This document shows positions 20,217 to 31,531 of a stretch of DNA of 64,000 bases, piece by piece. Under the pieces are notes generated by a model. That model was not told the origin of the DNA, searched no databases, and was given only the letters and a program-made list of their open reading frames with translations. Location of the stretch: positions 22,616,248 through 22,680,247 of the forward strand of contig NC_040032.1 in assembly GCF_000972845.2 (NCBI RefSeq). The letters are read 5' to 3'. Within the stretch, counting starts at the first letter, position 1. Each line of letters opens with the position of its first letter. The stretch is from Larimichthys crocea (lineage: Eukaryota; Chordata; Actinopteri; Sciaenidae). Position numbers and translations under genes: made by a program.

Positions 20217-22815
20217 TAACAGACAGAGAATTCAATCAACACTGTGTGTGTAAATCTGCTGTTAATAATGATGAGGAGGAGGAGGATTCATGCACTGCAG
20301 CGAAGAGGAAAAGGAAAAAAAGATTTCACTGCACTCGTCTGAAATAACCCCCAACAATCCTTAGGCACTGACTTAAAAGAGAGGCTGTATCACCCAAGCT
20401 TGAATATTTTTGATTAAATGTTATTATTGTAACCAGAAATAATTATAAATATTATTGACTACTGAGTATTTTGTTTTCTTCTTCATGTGTCATTTTCCTA
20501 CTATTTTAGTACTTACTTGCTTACTTACATTTTATCTGTCCGTGTTTTATATATCGTTAATGTTCCTTGTACATCTTCCCTGTTCACAAAAGAAATTCAC
20601 GTTCATATCATATGTTTATATAAATAACAATCTATTCATAAAACCCATTTTATTCAAGTTTGAAGCATAATGTGCTTAAACACACAAGAAAAATTAACCA
20701 GACACACAAATGAAAAAAAAAAACAATTTCATCAGAAAACATGAATACATTTTTATATTTTTTTTTTATTACTTGTACGTAACATACCTTTTGATACCAA
20801 AGCATTTAAGCATGGATGTGTTTAATATAATAATGTTGTTAAGTTAAAAAGCATTTGGAAAGTAGGAATCACAATAAAATAAAATAATTAAGACCAACTT
20901 ACGACTAAGACGTGAGTTAAGACCACAGAAGTAACGATAAATAAAATACATAAATAAATAAATACATATTAAAATAAGCAATCAGAGTTAAAATCAGAGT
21001 CAGTTATTTTATGTTTATAGATCAGATCTGTCTGCAGAACTCAAGAAAACCACTATCAATACATTTTGATTCAAATAACGCAGTGAGATTTGGTTTCACC
21101 TGCTGAATCAGACCCCTGCTTACTCCTTTCCTTTGGTTGTGATGCACATTTGTGTGTCACACAAAAAGACACATATAATGTTTGCAGCTTTGCCTCCTGT
21201 ACGTTCAGTTCATACACTTCTCCTGTACAATCAACGAACATTACGCATGATTTTAGTTCAGGCTGACATGCCTTAAAAACACAGATGTTTAGTCTTCAGA
21301 CTGGAAACAGGTCACACGTTTCTAAACTGAATATTTCATACATAGCAGCAGTACAAACTCACAGCTTTCTTATGTTTGCAGGAAATCACCTGACACTTGA
21401 GTACGAGTATGCTGAGTATGTTTTCTTTCCTCAAAAAACAAGAGACACAGTGAACTGTGAAAGAATCATTCAGAATAATGTGCATGCATGTAGGTATACA
21501 TGTCTACATATGTGTATACATAGATATGTATGTGTGTGTATCAGATTTACCTCTGTTGAAATGAACCTCCTCGAGCTAGACCAGAGGTGGATTGACACAC
21601 ACCTTTTATAAGCTGACTGCCAGGACCCTGGTACTGCATGCTTTGTTGTATTGCTAAACAGTCACCAGGCAACTGTTGCTGTCAACTTGGCATCAACATT
21701 ATCAGTCAGTACTTGTGTCAACTTACTGTGGTTTGGCTTTCATCTGTTATTTTGTATTTACATGTTTATGCATTCTGGATCTGAATCCACATTTCTCCTT
21801 TGACCATTTTAAGAGCAGCAAATTAAGTCAAAAAACAAGTTATTTTCCTTACAGTGGCTTAATTAGTATTTTTATGACTTATAATATTTTATATTTTTAA
21901 AATGCTTATGTGCAGAATGTTTGATATTATCTTACTGAAATAAACTTGGCCGGCCTTGAAAAGAACATCATCTGCTAGGCAGCATATGTTGCTTCAAAAC
22001 CTGTGTATATTGTTCAGCATCAATGGTGCAGGTTACCCATCATGCCATCATGTGAACTAATGCATGCCCAGTGCACTAATGACCCCAATATTAATGACAA
22101 GTGACTATCGCCATGTTTCCATCCAAATGTGTCACAAATTTTACCCGGATTTCAAGTAATTAGTAAAAATAAAACATGAATGAATGCTTGTTTCCATCCA
22201 CTATGATTATGTGAAAATGAAAACTTGGTTCTTAAGATAAGCCATAGGTGGCGCCAATTTTCCAATCAGAAAACCTGAAGAAGAGGCCGCGACAAGATGA
22301 TTTTATTAAAAGAGTGGTGCTTTAGGGCCTTAAAGATAGTGTGAGGAGCTTGGATATTTGAAAGGAGCTCAGAGTAGAGCTGCTGCTCCTTCCTGATGAA
22401 AAAATAACAAATAACAGGTTTAATATGTGGTTAAACTTTTGTTGTTATTCATATGTATACTGTAAATGCAGTTTTCACTTCAATGAAGATAAAACTCTAA
22501 CTTTAATCTCATGAACAGGACGAGTTTACAGTCTCATCGAACAAGCACTCTTTATCAAAAATAATTTACAAAGTAAGTTATATTTTGGAAAAACTTATTT
22601 TAATAATTTTGAAATGACATTCAATCAAAATACATGTGTATATGTGAATAACTCATTATTTACAGAATCACTGGTTTTACATGGCTCATGGGTCACAACT
22701 ACATAACATCTTAACTATTTAATCACAGAAACACAAAAATAAAAAATGTCACAGTTGATCAAGTTTTTACACATTTTAGTGTGTTTATATTGGTCTGTCA
22801 CCACACTGACTTCTT
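20217..22815. other. intergenic, no gene seen
   Basis: AT-rich spacer upstream of OR6. A TATG/TGTA-rich simple stretch lies near 21485-21540. Two copies of TGTTTCCATCCA near 22120 and 22190 hint at an old DNA-element scrap but no ends could be defined. Confidence 0.4.
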
Positions 22816-22905
22816 CAAATTCAAATCAAATCAAATTTTATTTGTATAGCCCAAAGTCACAAAATACATTTGCCTTGGAGGGCTTTACAATCTGTACAGG
22901 GAGTT
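22816..22905. repeat. common teleost repeat fragment, copy 1
   Basis: Text ATTTTATTTGTATAGCCCAA then GGAGGGCTTTACAATCTGTA matches a very widespread fish repeat. A shorter decayed copy is at 25845-25905. Class unknown to me. Confidence 0.6.
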
Positions 22906-22909
22906 CAAA

Positions 22910-23851
22910 TTAAAACAACATAATTCTTTTGGGATGGAATATATTTGACAAACTTTTGTATATTTCTTTGGACTGCAGTCCGTAGATAACAGGGTTCAGG
23001 CTGCCAGGAACAACGTTAAAGAGAATGGCTGAAATTTTCCTGTACTCTGCATACTGAGGGAAGCGGTGGAGGGTGATGAGGATCATCCCACTGACTAACA
23101 TGATGAGATATAGGCAAAGATGAGTGCTGCAGGTCTTCAAGGCTTTACTGTTTAAAGAGTTACTCTTATTAGTCAGACAGGCGGCTGCGATTTTAAAATA
23201 GGTGAGTATTATACTGCCAATAGAGGACGAGAGCAACACTACAGTGAAAGTAAGGCCATAGACATTATTAATAAACACACTCTCACAGGAGAGTTTAAAG
23301 AGTGAGGCATTATCACAGTAAGGGTTTGTGATCAGAGTCCTGCATCGGTTCAGCCGTATGGTCAGACCGAGAAGAATCCCAACCAAAACAAAGGCCACTC
23401 CCCAGGCAGAAACTGTCAGCTTTATCACCATTTTGTCATTCATTATGATTGAGTAGTGCAGTGGATTGCAGATAGCCACATACCTGTCAAACGCCATAAT
23501 CATGAGCACAGTATGTGCATTGGTGCTGAACATGTGTGTTGTAAAAGCTTGCATCACACACTCATAGTAGTGAATGAGGCGGTTAGAAGGAGGCACCAGG
23601 ATGTCTGCAAGCACCCGTGGAACCAGTAGAGAGTTTCCCATAACATCATTAATCGACAGGTTACAGAAGAGAAGATACATCGGCTGGTGAAGGCTTTTTT
23701 CTTTCCATATCAAGATAACAATGCCCACATTGGCAATTAAGATGAACATGTAGCTCAAAAGCAGAAAGATAAATATCGGGTATTTGTTAGTCTTGGTAAT
23801 CTTTAACCCCTCAAGCTGCAGAGTGAGACTGTTGTATGTATAATTTTCCAT
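22910..23851 (-). CDS. OR7: odorant receptor, subfamily A, intact; inverted twin of OR4
   Basis: A 313-residue receptor. The frame extends upstream to 23929, but the homologous MEN start at 23851 is chosen. Substitutions relative to OR4 visible before the tail are Lys for Thr in IWKEKS, Asn for Asp in PPSNRL, Ser for Gly in MFSTNAH, and two Gly changes in LVGILLGL. The C-tail (IYKSLSNIFHPKRIMLF) is instead like OR8. The 5' flank also matches OR4: the promoter-like block and the possible first exon are both recognisable. Opposite strands and about 9 kb of separation make this an inverted duplicate pair. Confidence 0.94.
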   Translation of the reverse strand: MENYTYNSLTLQLEGLKITKTNKYPIFIFLLLSYMFILIANVGIVILIWKEKSLHQPMYLLFCNLSINDVMGNSLLVPRVLADILVPPSNRLIHYYECVMQAFTTHMFSTNAHTVLMIMAFDRYVAICNPLHYSIIMNDKMVIKLTVSAWGVAFVLVGILLGLTIRLNRCRTLITNPYCDNASLFKLSCESVFINNVYGLTFTVVLLSSSIGSIILTYFKIAAACLTNKSNSLNSKALKTCSTHLCLYLIMLVSGMILITLHRFPQYAEYRKISAILFNVVPGSLNPVIYGLQSKEIYKSLSNIFHPKRIMLF

Positions 23852-24279
23852 CTCAGCTTGTCTGAAATAAATCAAGAAGAGAGACGAAACATGAATATCA
23901 CACCAGTCATGAAACAGAAACTGGTACATAGCTCTACATGGAAACAGAAATATACAGCATACATATAGTCATGAACACTTTTTAGCTTGTTACTAAAATA
24001 AAAGTATACACATATAAACATTAACCTATACTAAAAAAGGGCATCTAATAGGTTTTTAAATCAATTTACCATAAAGAAAAAAAAATCTAATTTATCATCT
24101 TTTTTTCATGGAAATGCGTTAGTGTCAAAGGCATAAAACTTAATCATAGAACCAGCACATACTGTTGTGCTACTATCATCTAAAAATTAACGATAAAATA
24201 ACAATTATCATATTTTCAAGTTACATCAACTTCACTTGACTGAAAAGGTAAGAAAACACCTGTTGGGTTTAAGCTAGTA

Positions 24280-24330
24280 AACTGTTAGTGATGACCTTGC
24301 AGCCTTTGGCATATCAGTCTTGAGGCTTCT
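24280..24330 (-). other. possible non-coding first exon of OR7
   Basis: On the - strand it reads GGAGAAGCCTCAAGACTGAT and ends GGCTGCAAG before GTCATC. It aligns with the possible first exon of OR4. The donor is weaker than in OR4. Confidence 0.35.
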
Positions 24331-24413
24331 CCTTTCTTTCTTTCCTTCCTTCTTCCTTGAACTAATCATGTATGCTGATTTTATGAACATCACTGTCCTC
24401 ATAGAAAAGCTTT

Positions 24414-24454
24414 ACCATTGGCTAAGAAAACATTATGTAATGTTCATGGGATTA
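24414..24454 (-). promoter_or_regulatory. conserved upstream block of OR7
   Basis: On the - strand it reads TAATCCCATGAACATTACAT then AATGTTTTCTTAGCCAATGG, matching the OR4 and OR8 blocks. About 585 bp before the OR7 ATG. Confidence 0.5.
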
Positions 24455-24479
24455 CTTAAACTTTTCAATGAGCCCTAAA

Positions 24480-25840
24480 TATGTGTAGAGAGAAATGTAA
24501 GAGAATTTATATTAAGTATTATATTAATTAATCAAGTACATATTAATTATAAGTACTTGAAGTTCATATGTTTAGATATTTTTAGTTTTCATGAATGTAC
24601 AACATTATTATATATATTTTTTTTTTTATCGCTGCACTCGTGTTTGTGATTGTAAGCCATGCGCGCAACTGGGCGAGACAGAACTTTAGCTTGTTGTTTG
24701 TTTTGAAGTTAATTTCTATCGAAGCAGAGCTGTCTTCATGGAGTTCGTACTTGCCGGCAGAAACACACGAACAGCCAATCAGCTAACAGACGGGCGGACC
24801 CAGCATGCGGACACAACCTATCATATCCCTGGACGTCACCAGTAACAGGCAAACAGCCAATCATTCAGCAGCTGTGTAGTTTCGTTGCAGTAGTTGCCAT
24901 GTTGGTTTGTCTACAATGGAGTAGCATGCAGTGAGAAGCCAGGAGGAGAGTAGAGGTGGCCGCTATGTAGCAAAAACTGGCACCGGTAGTATAGTAATCC
25001 ATGGTAGTACCGTCGTGTAGAATTTCTAGTATAGTAGGAACCGTTACGATTTGGCACCGCAGGGTACCGTGGGTATCGTGCAACTCTAGTCCAGTGCATA
25101 TGCATTGCAACTTCACTGCACTCAACTCCTATAACAACCTCCATGAGCTCCTGTGTGAACTAAAGACTCATATTTCACGTGTTTGTCATCATTGTCCCCA
25201 GTTTATTTCACAGTTTATTAATAGATTAATCTCTATAAATACATACCTGCATATTAATGCTGAATCTTTAGGCAAGGGACCAATATTTTGGTATCAGAAG
25301 TGTTCTGGTTTCTGAAATGCATTGTCTGATGATGATTTTCCTTCTTTGAAATCGCTTCATATTCCAGAAGAGCAATGCAGCGTGTGTTTTATGGACTAAG
25401 AGAAGGCCTACGACCATTTTTCTCAAGATATCTTGTTGGGGTACTGAGGAAATATGCAGTACCAAGGCAATCATCTATTCTTTGTTTTGACAGCATTCAA
25501 CAACAGCTTTTGGCCTAAAAAAAAAAAACAATAGATAGATTCTCGTATTACCAACTTGTTAGCATTAATAAAAAGTAACAAGTACATGTATATATCCTAT
25601 AGTATATAGTATTTTTAAGTACATATCTCCTGTGTTGAATGTCGTTATTATCTTGTGACCGCCTTGGAGGTTGGTACTCCCCGATTGGGAACCACTGATC
25701 ATAAGGTAATGAGATTTGAGTAGTGACTGAAAGAATGTGACCTTTGATATGTTCAGTGTTTATGACTTGTCTTTTGTTAGTAAGCTTGACTCACCTGTAC
25801 ACCACCTGTGCAGTTTGATCTGTTATATTTCCCTCCACTC
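24480..25840. other. intergenic; unassigned repetitive-looking stretch
   Basis: No gene is seen. About 24960-25100 (text such as GGCACCGGTAGTATAG and GGAACCGTTACGATTTGG) reads like an interspersed element but I could not find its ends. Confidence 0.35.
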
Positions 25841-25844
25841 AAGT

Positions 25845-25905
25845 ACACATTTTTTATATAGCCTAATATCACAAATTTCCTTAAGGAGCTTTACAATCAG
25901 GACAG
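25845..25905. repeat. common teleost repeat fragment, copy 2
   Basis: Decayed copy of the family at 22816-22905: TATATAGCCTAATATCACAA then GGAGCTTTACAATCAGGACA. Confidence 0.5.
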
Positions 25906-26011
25906 CAGATGACAGCGACTCTGTCATTTGATCTGAGCATTTTATATGGTGTATCATAGAGGCAGCGCCGGTCCTGGCCACATTTGCGCCCTGGGCGAAA
26001 CCCCCCCCCCC

Positions 26012-26021
26012 NNNNNNNNNN
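26012..26021. other. assembly gap (10 N)
   Basis: Ten Ns directly after a run of C. A round number suggests a placeholder rather than a measured length. Confidence 0.99.
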
Positions 26022-26115
26022 GTCATTGTTGGAAGTGGAGGTATCCAACTGCCATCTATTCAAAATACAGATATTAGCAGCCCTAGTGGCAATCAGTCCT
26101 TTTACTGTAAATGGC
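26022..26115. repeat. copy of the hAT right flank placed inside the element
   Basis: Matches 26407-26501 apart from a few single-base differences, starting GTCATTGTTGGAAGTGGAGG in both. Confidence 0.9.
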
Positions 26116-26509
26116 AGAACACCCCCCCGAGGCGAACATTTTCTCGTGCGCCCGAACGGCCGCCCGTGCGCCCCTGGATGCGCCGTGCGTCCCGGAATGC
26201 GTGCGCCCCCATCAGTCTGTCCGACGCCCCCCTCTGCCTTGTCAACACCCCGCTATCGGGGCGCTATCCCGCTCCGCTAACTTAATGAGCGGTATCGAAA
26301 ATTACCGAGGTTTTTTGCTTTTTCGGGCGTTCGGGCGCCCCCCACGGAGAATGCGCCCTGGGCGGCCGCCCACATTGCCCATAGCTAGGACCGGCCCTGC
26401 ATAGAGGTCATTGTTGGAAGTGGAGGTATCCAACTGCCATCTATTCAAAATACCGATTTTAGCAGCCCTAGTGGCAATCAGTCACTTCTACTGTAAATGG
26501 CATTTTATG

Positions 26510-27701
26510 GGTTGTTTTTCAATGCTGGTATTTGCACCAATGGTATTTTAAAGGGACTAATTTTTGCACGTGTCTATTGACTTGAAATAAAGTTTATCTG
26601 CCCTGCATCCTCATGCTTGACAGAACAGGTTCACTTCTAGGTCAGGATTAAGTTTAGCCCTAAAACTAACCAATGAATATGCACAGATTCTAAAAACTCC
26701 AACCAAACCCATCTATAATAGTATCAGAGTAGATAAATCAGGGAAAATATCATCATCATTAAGTTTCATGGTGAAAAATTAGGATTATGGAAGTGTGAAA
26801 CTGATTTTCATCCAAACAACAAGTGGTTGTGGTCTCTGGAATGGGAAAAAAATCACATAATTTTTTGTATTTCATGGCAGAGAGATGTGTTATTATTATT
26901 ATTATTATTATTAGTAGTAGTAGTAGTAGTTTTGTATGAGAAGCTTGCTCGGATAGATGAAGTGCCAAGTATGTAGTTTTCACTACATCAAACAAAAGAT
27001 GAGTGAATCTTATTAACTAGATTACCATGACATCCCTCAATGTTTTTATATTCCAAAGCTTCTGAGTTAGAATTAGTGGACAATTAGTGGCTTCTGGGTC
27101 TTGAAGTGAAGTGTCTTAAACATGCATTCTTTCTAAAGGCCAGCAGGGGTTGTACTATTTGCTGCAATAGAAAAAGCCGTATTTTTTCCTGTTTGAAAAA
27201 TAAGCCGCAGCCCAGCTTGCAGTAGAATGGTTGACATCACAGTGGATTTGTGAGTGAGTTTACAAGACTGACAGCAAGGAAAAATGAAATGTATTAGTAA
27301 TACTTTATTCATTGATTATGGGTCAGCGTGTGACTGAACAATGTTTTCCCTTCAAGCATTTTAATTAAATCAACTTTGCATGAAAATATCATCAAAAATC
27401 ACAAATCAATCAGAACAGTACTTTTCCAAATGATTAATTCTTCAATTTCAAATATTCCTTATTTCAATGTTAGATACCACTTAGTCATAATATTATAATA
27501 AATTGTAGCTTTAACTAGTTTGTACAGAAATGCTACCACACCAACTTCTTTAATTTACATTTATGGTCATGATTTCACTCTATTAGCAGCAACATTCCTC
27601 CTTGGGTCAACATGGACTCTCTTTTTTGTCCCCCACAGGTGGAAATAAAAACAAAAACCTGCTGAAGTAGAGATTTGATTTTTTTTTGTAAAAAAAAAGG
27701 A
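26510..27701. other. 3' flank of OR8, no gene seen
   Basis: AT-rich. An ATT/AGT triplet microsatellite is at about 26890-26930. Nothing else is supported. Confidence 0.45.
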
Positions 27702-28628
27702 TTATTTAGGATGGAATATATTTAGCAAACACTTGTGTATTTCTTTCGACTGCAGCACGTAGATGACAGTGTTAAAACTGCTGGGAACAACATTAAATAG
27801 AATGGCTGAAATCTTCCTATACTCTGTATATTGAGGGAAACGGTGAAGGGTGATGGGGATGAACCCTGTGATAAGCATGATCAAATACAGGCACAGGTGA
27901 GTGCTGCAGGTCTTTAGGGCTTTACTGTTTAAAGATTTGCTTTTATTAGTCAGACAGGCTGCTGTGATTTTAGAATAGGTGAGAATTATGCTGCCAATAG
28001 AGGACGATAGCAGCACTACAGTGAAAGTGAGGCCATAAACATTATTAATGAACACATTCTCACAGGAGAGTTTAAACAAGGAGGCATTGTCACAGTAAGA
28101 ATTCCTAATTAGCGTCCTGCATCGGTTCAGCCGTATGGTCAGACCAAGAAGAATCCCAACCAAAACAAAGGCCACTCCCCAGGCAGAAACTGTCAGCTTA
28201 AGCACCATTTTGTCATTCATAATGATTGAATAGCGCAGTGGATTGCAGATAGCCACATACCTGTCAAACGCCATAATCATGAGCACAGTATGTGCATTGG
28301 TGCCAAACATGTGTGCAATAAAAGCTTGTAACAGACAGTCATAGTAGTGAATAAGACGCTGAGAAGGAGACACATGGATGTCTGCAATCACCCGTGGAAT
28401 CAGCGCAGAGTTTCCCATAACATCATTAATCGACAGGTTGCAGAAGAGGAGATACATCGGCTGGTGAAGGCTTCTTTCTTTCCATATCAAGATAACAATG
28501 CCAACATTGGCTATTAGGATGAACACATAGCTTGAAAGCAGAAAGATAGAGATTGTGTACTTGTTAGTCTTGGTGATCTCTAACCCCTCGATTTGTAGAG
28601 TGAGACTGTTGTACGTATAATTTTCCAT
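27702..28628 (-). CDS. OR8: odorant receptor, subfamily A, intact but shortest
   Basis: A 308-residue receptor of the OR4/OR7 type. The start at 28628 follows TGTATGTAG five bases upstream, an acceptor-like end. The tail stops at HPK, a few residues short of its twins. TM7 reads NTVIYV at 286-291: Thr287 (ACT, read from 27770 to 27768) replaces the NPxxY proline and Val291 replaces the usual Gly. Other landmarks (Asn3 sequon, MAFDRYVAIC, KALKTCSTHL) are intact. The combined TM7 changes could mark early decay or a real functional shift. Confidence 0.9.
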   Translation of the reverse strand: MENYTYNSLTLQIEGLEITKTNKYTISIFLLSSYVFILIANVGIVILIWKERSLHQPMYLLFCNLSINDVMGNSALIPRVIADIHVSPSQRLIHYYDCLLQAFIAHMFGTNAHTVLMIMAFDRYVAICNPLRYSIIMNDKMVLKLTVSAWGVAFVLVGILLGLTIRLNRCRTLIRNSYCDNASLFKLSCENVFINNVYGLTFTVVLLSSSIGSIILTYSKITAACLTNKSKSLNSKALKTCSTHLCLYLIMLITGFIPITLHRFPQYTEYRKISAILFNVVPSSFNTVIYVLQSKEIHKCLLNIFHPK

Positions 28629-29380
28629 CTGGCCTACATACACAAATACACAAAAAAAAAAAAAACTGAGAGAGAGAAGGGAGGCAAAAAAGAATGAATA
28701 AGATGCACAACTGTCATGAAACAGAACTAAAATTCTACAACAAAAGGAAAAGCTATTTAGACCATTCTTGAATAATAAAAAGGTGCTTCTAACCTTTTGG
28801 TCTTAACAGTACATAGAGTTAAAGTTTTTACTGAAGTATAAACAGCGAGTCCACTATGGAAAAAAATACATCATCACATGTGAACATGTACTGAAAAAAA
28901 CAAACAAATGTGCAGTATTACTAAAGTCTATTAGAGTTAAAGTAGTGAAGAACAAACTCTTACAAAGATGGTAAATTATTGATTCATCAGTAATGCTTAA
29001 GGGAAATCTAAATGCTTAGGTTCTACTGCACTTTAGCTACTGTATGCTGTTTACAGCTTGTATCAATGGAGCACTAAGACAAAATGGTAAATAAAGAGAA
29101 CGAATGTAGCAGTTTCCTTGCAAGCGTAAAATCCTGAAAGCTAACTCAATAAATGAAAGGACACATTACCTAAATACAAAGTTACTTTTTTGTGTACCCT
29201 AGCCTGCTTGAGTCACATTAAATAATCAGTTAAGGCAAACGCTAAGTCAGATAACCAGTAATAATAACCTTTCTGTGTAGCACAACAGACTTCAGGTCGA
29301 CCTTTTCCTCTGAACAATCTATGCACATAAGCTTCTTTTATGTGCATTATTTCCTCTGGGTAAACTTCGATCATTTTCAA

Positions 29381-29410
29381 AGAAAACATTACGTAATATT
29401 CATGGGATTA
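29381..29410 (-). promoter_or_regulatory. conserved upstream block of OR8
   Basis: On the - strand it reads TAATCCCATGAATATTACGT then AATGTTTTCT. It contains ATTACGTAAT, a perfect 10-bp palindrome of the C/EBP or PAR-bZIP type. About 765 bp before the OR8 ATG. Matches the blocks of OR4 and OR7. Confidence 0.5.
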
Positions 29411-29479
29411 ATAAAAAACTTTCAAAAAGCTTATTAGGTGAAAGGTGATTCTAAACATATTGTGATCTTGCCATCTTAC

Positions 29480-29790
29480 AACCCTAATTTAAAAAAAAGT
29501 TGTGACTGTAAATGTAAATAAAAACAGATGTGATGATTTGTAAATCCTTTTTGAACTTCAACTTCAATGCCTTTTCTTTATACTTGTTATTTTCTGCATT
29601 GTATGAAATAACACATATGGAACTATGTGGCAAAAAAAAAAAAAGTGTGAACAAATCAAAATATGTTTTATATTTTAAATTCTTCAAAGCAGCCATTTTT
29701 TTTGCTTTGTTGATAGCTTTGCACACTCTTGGCAGTCTCACAATCAGTTTCATGAGGTCGTCACCTTGAATGATTTTCCGACAGAGCAAA
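29480..29790 (-). repeat. degraded vertebrate-wide interspersed repeat
   Basis: The text CTTTGCACACTCTTGGCAGT and CATATGTGTTATTTCATA (on the - strand) matches from memory a dispersed repeat common in fish. The open frames on both strands here are by-products. Confidence 0.55.
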
Positions 29791-30106
29791 CTGTAGTTGC
29801 TCTAATTACACATTTTATTGTTTTATATGTTTTACATGTGGGTTGGTATTAATATTTAGGGTGCTTTACATTCATGTTTGGGGTCTTCATGGTTCACAGA
29901 GGTACAGAGCTACAGCCATTCTGCTTCTGCTGCTTTAAATAGGCCATAAGTGAATCAGGCCACTGAGTAATTCTGTTATTCCCTTTTGTACCCAACAGAT
30001 GGAAATAAAGACAAACAACGGAATTAAAATGTATTTAATTTAATTTATTTACAACCATTTTTCAGTGAGATCGGGTTGGGAAAAAAAATCCATTCAGATT
30101 TACAAA

Positions 30107-30989
30107 TTAAACCTTTGGCATAACTTTTTTAGGATTCAATATATTTGACAAACACTTGTGTATTTCTTGGGACTGAAGGCTGTAAATAACAGGATTAAGG
30201 CTACCAGGAACGACATTAAAGAGAATTTCTGAAATCTTCCTGTACTCTGTATAATGTGGGAAGCGATGGAGAGCAATAGGGATCATCCCACTCAAAAGCA
30301 TGATGAAATACAGGTGGAGGTGAGTGCTGCAGGTCTTTAGGGCTTTACTGTTTAAAGACTTGCTCTTATTAGTCACACAGGCTGCTGTGATTTTAGAATA
30401 GGTGAGAATTATGCTGCCAACAGAGGATGAGAGCAGCACAACAGTGAACGTGAGGCCATATAAATTATTAAAAAAACACATTCTCACAAGAGAGTTTATA
30501 TAAGGAGGGATTATCACAGTAAGGATTTGTGATCAGAGTCCTGCATCGGTTCAGCCGTATGGTCAGACCGATAAGAATCCCAACCAAAACAAAGGCCACT
30601 CCCCAGGCAGAAACTGTCAGCTTATGCCACATATCTGTCAAATGCCATAATCATGAGCACAGTATGTGCATTGGTGCCAAACATGTGTGCAGTAAAAGCT
30701 TGCATCACATACTCATAGTAGTGAGGTGATCAGAAGGAGGCACATGGATGTCTGCAAGCACCCGTGGAACCAGTAGAGAGTTTCCCATAACATCATTACT
30801 GGACAGGTTACAGAAGAGAAGATACATCGGCTGGTGGAGGCTTCTTTCTTTCCATATCAAGATCACAATTCCCACATCAGCAATTAGGATGAATGCATAG
30901 CTTATGAGCAGAAAGATAAAGATTGGGTACTTGTCACTCTTGCTGATCTCTAACCCCTTGAGTAAACTGTTGTACGTATAATTTTCCAT
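30107..30989 (-). pseudogene. OR9: odorant receptor pseudogene, subfamily A
   Basis: Two open pieces cover most of a receptor of the OR8 type. The N-terminal piece (30989 back to about 30726) has MENYTYNSLLKGLEI, lacking the TLQLE residues seen in its paralogues, and is open through PRVLADIHVPPSD, where a small deletion breaks the frame (LTTMSM in place of LIHYYE). After MAFDRYVA there is a deletion that removes the whole second intracellular loop, running straight into the sequence for LTVSAWGV. A one-base insertion in a T run lies before NNLYGLTF. The C-terminal piece (30107-30517) is open and ends normally with NPVIY. Four independent lesions make it clearly non-functional. Confidence 0.92.
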
Positions 30990-30999
30990 CTGACCTACA

Positions 31000-31531
31000 T
31001 TATACAGAAAGAAAACAAGAGAGAGGAGGGAAAAGGCATGAATAACACATACATACAACAGCAAATATAATTGTCATGAAACAGAACAAAAATTCTACAT
31101 GTACATAAAAAATGTACTGAAGTGCTGTAGTGTATCGGGACTTGTCGGCCCACCGGGCAAATGCACGGTATGCCAGATTACCAGTCCTCCCTGGTCACAT
31201 GAAAACTAAATTTCTATATGTATTTCAAATCAAATTTAGAGAGACTTTTCATCCAGTGAATTAGCATTTAGCTTGAAAACACCAACATGTTATTGTTATC
31301 ATCACTGTAAAAAGCATAATATACATTATGATTCAAACCCTGATTTATTAACTTTGCCAAGAATTTAAAAAGTGAAGAATGATGTCATATCCTAAATGTG
31401 GATTAAAATAAATTCAAAACAATACAAAAACAATCCAGTTGTTGTGATTCAGAAAAACTCATCAAAACAGTATCGTGTAAATGAAGATGTAACATGTTAC
31501 ATGTATGAATAATATGTCCTTTAAAATCCAC
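31000..31531. other. spacer between OR9 and OR10
   Basis: No gene is seen. A fragment at about 31130-31200 (GGCCCACCGGGCAAATGC) may be a scrap of a DNA transposon. Confidence 0.35.

Larger units (their letters stand above)
25963..26399. mobile_element. short hAT-like element containing an assembly gap
   Basis: Ends CAGCGCCGGTCCT and AGGACCGGCCCTG are inverted repeats with one mismatch, and the 8-bp target duplication CATAGAGG is perfect (25955-25962 and 26400-26407). The interior is very GC-rich, with runs of C. It includes a 10-N gap and a misplaced copy of outside flank. No transposase. Confidence 0.82.

Noticed and set aside
26111..26404. 97-residue Pro/Arg-rich open frame
   Set aside because: It lies inside the GC-rich hAT-like element next to an assembly gap.
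29484..29789. Overlapping 101- and 79-residue frames on both strands
   Set aside because: Both fall on a degraded interspersed repeat.
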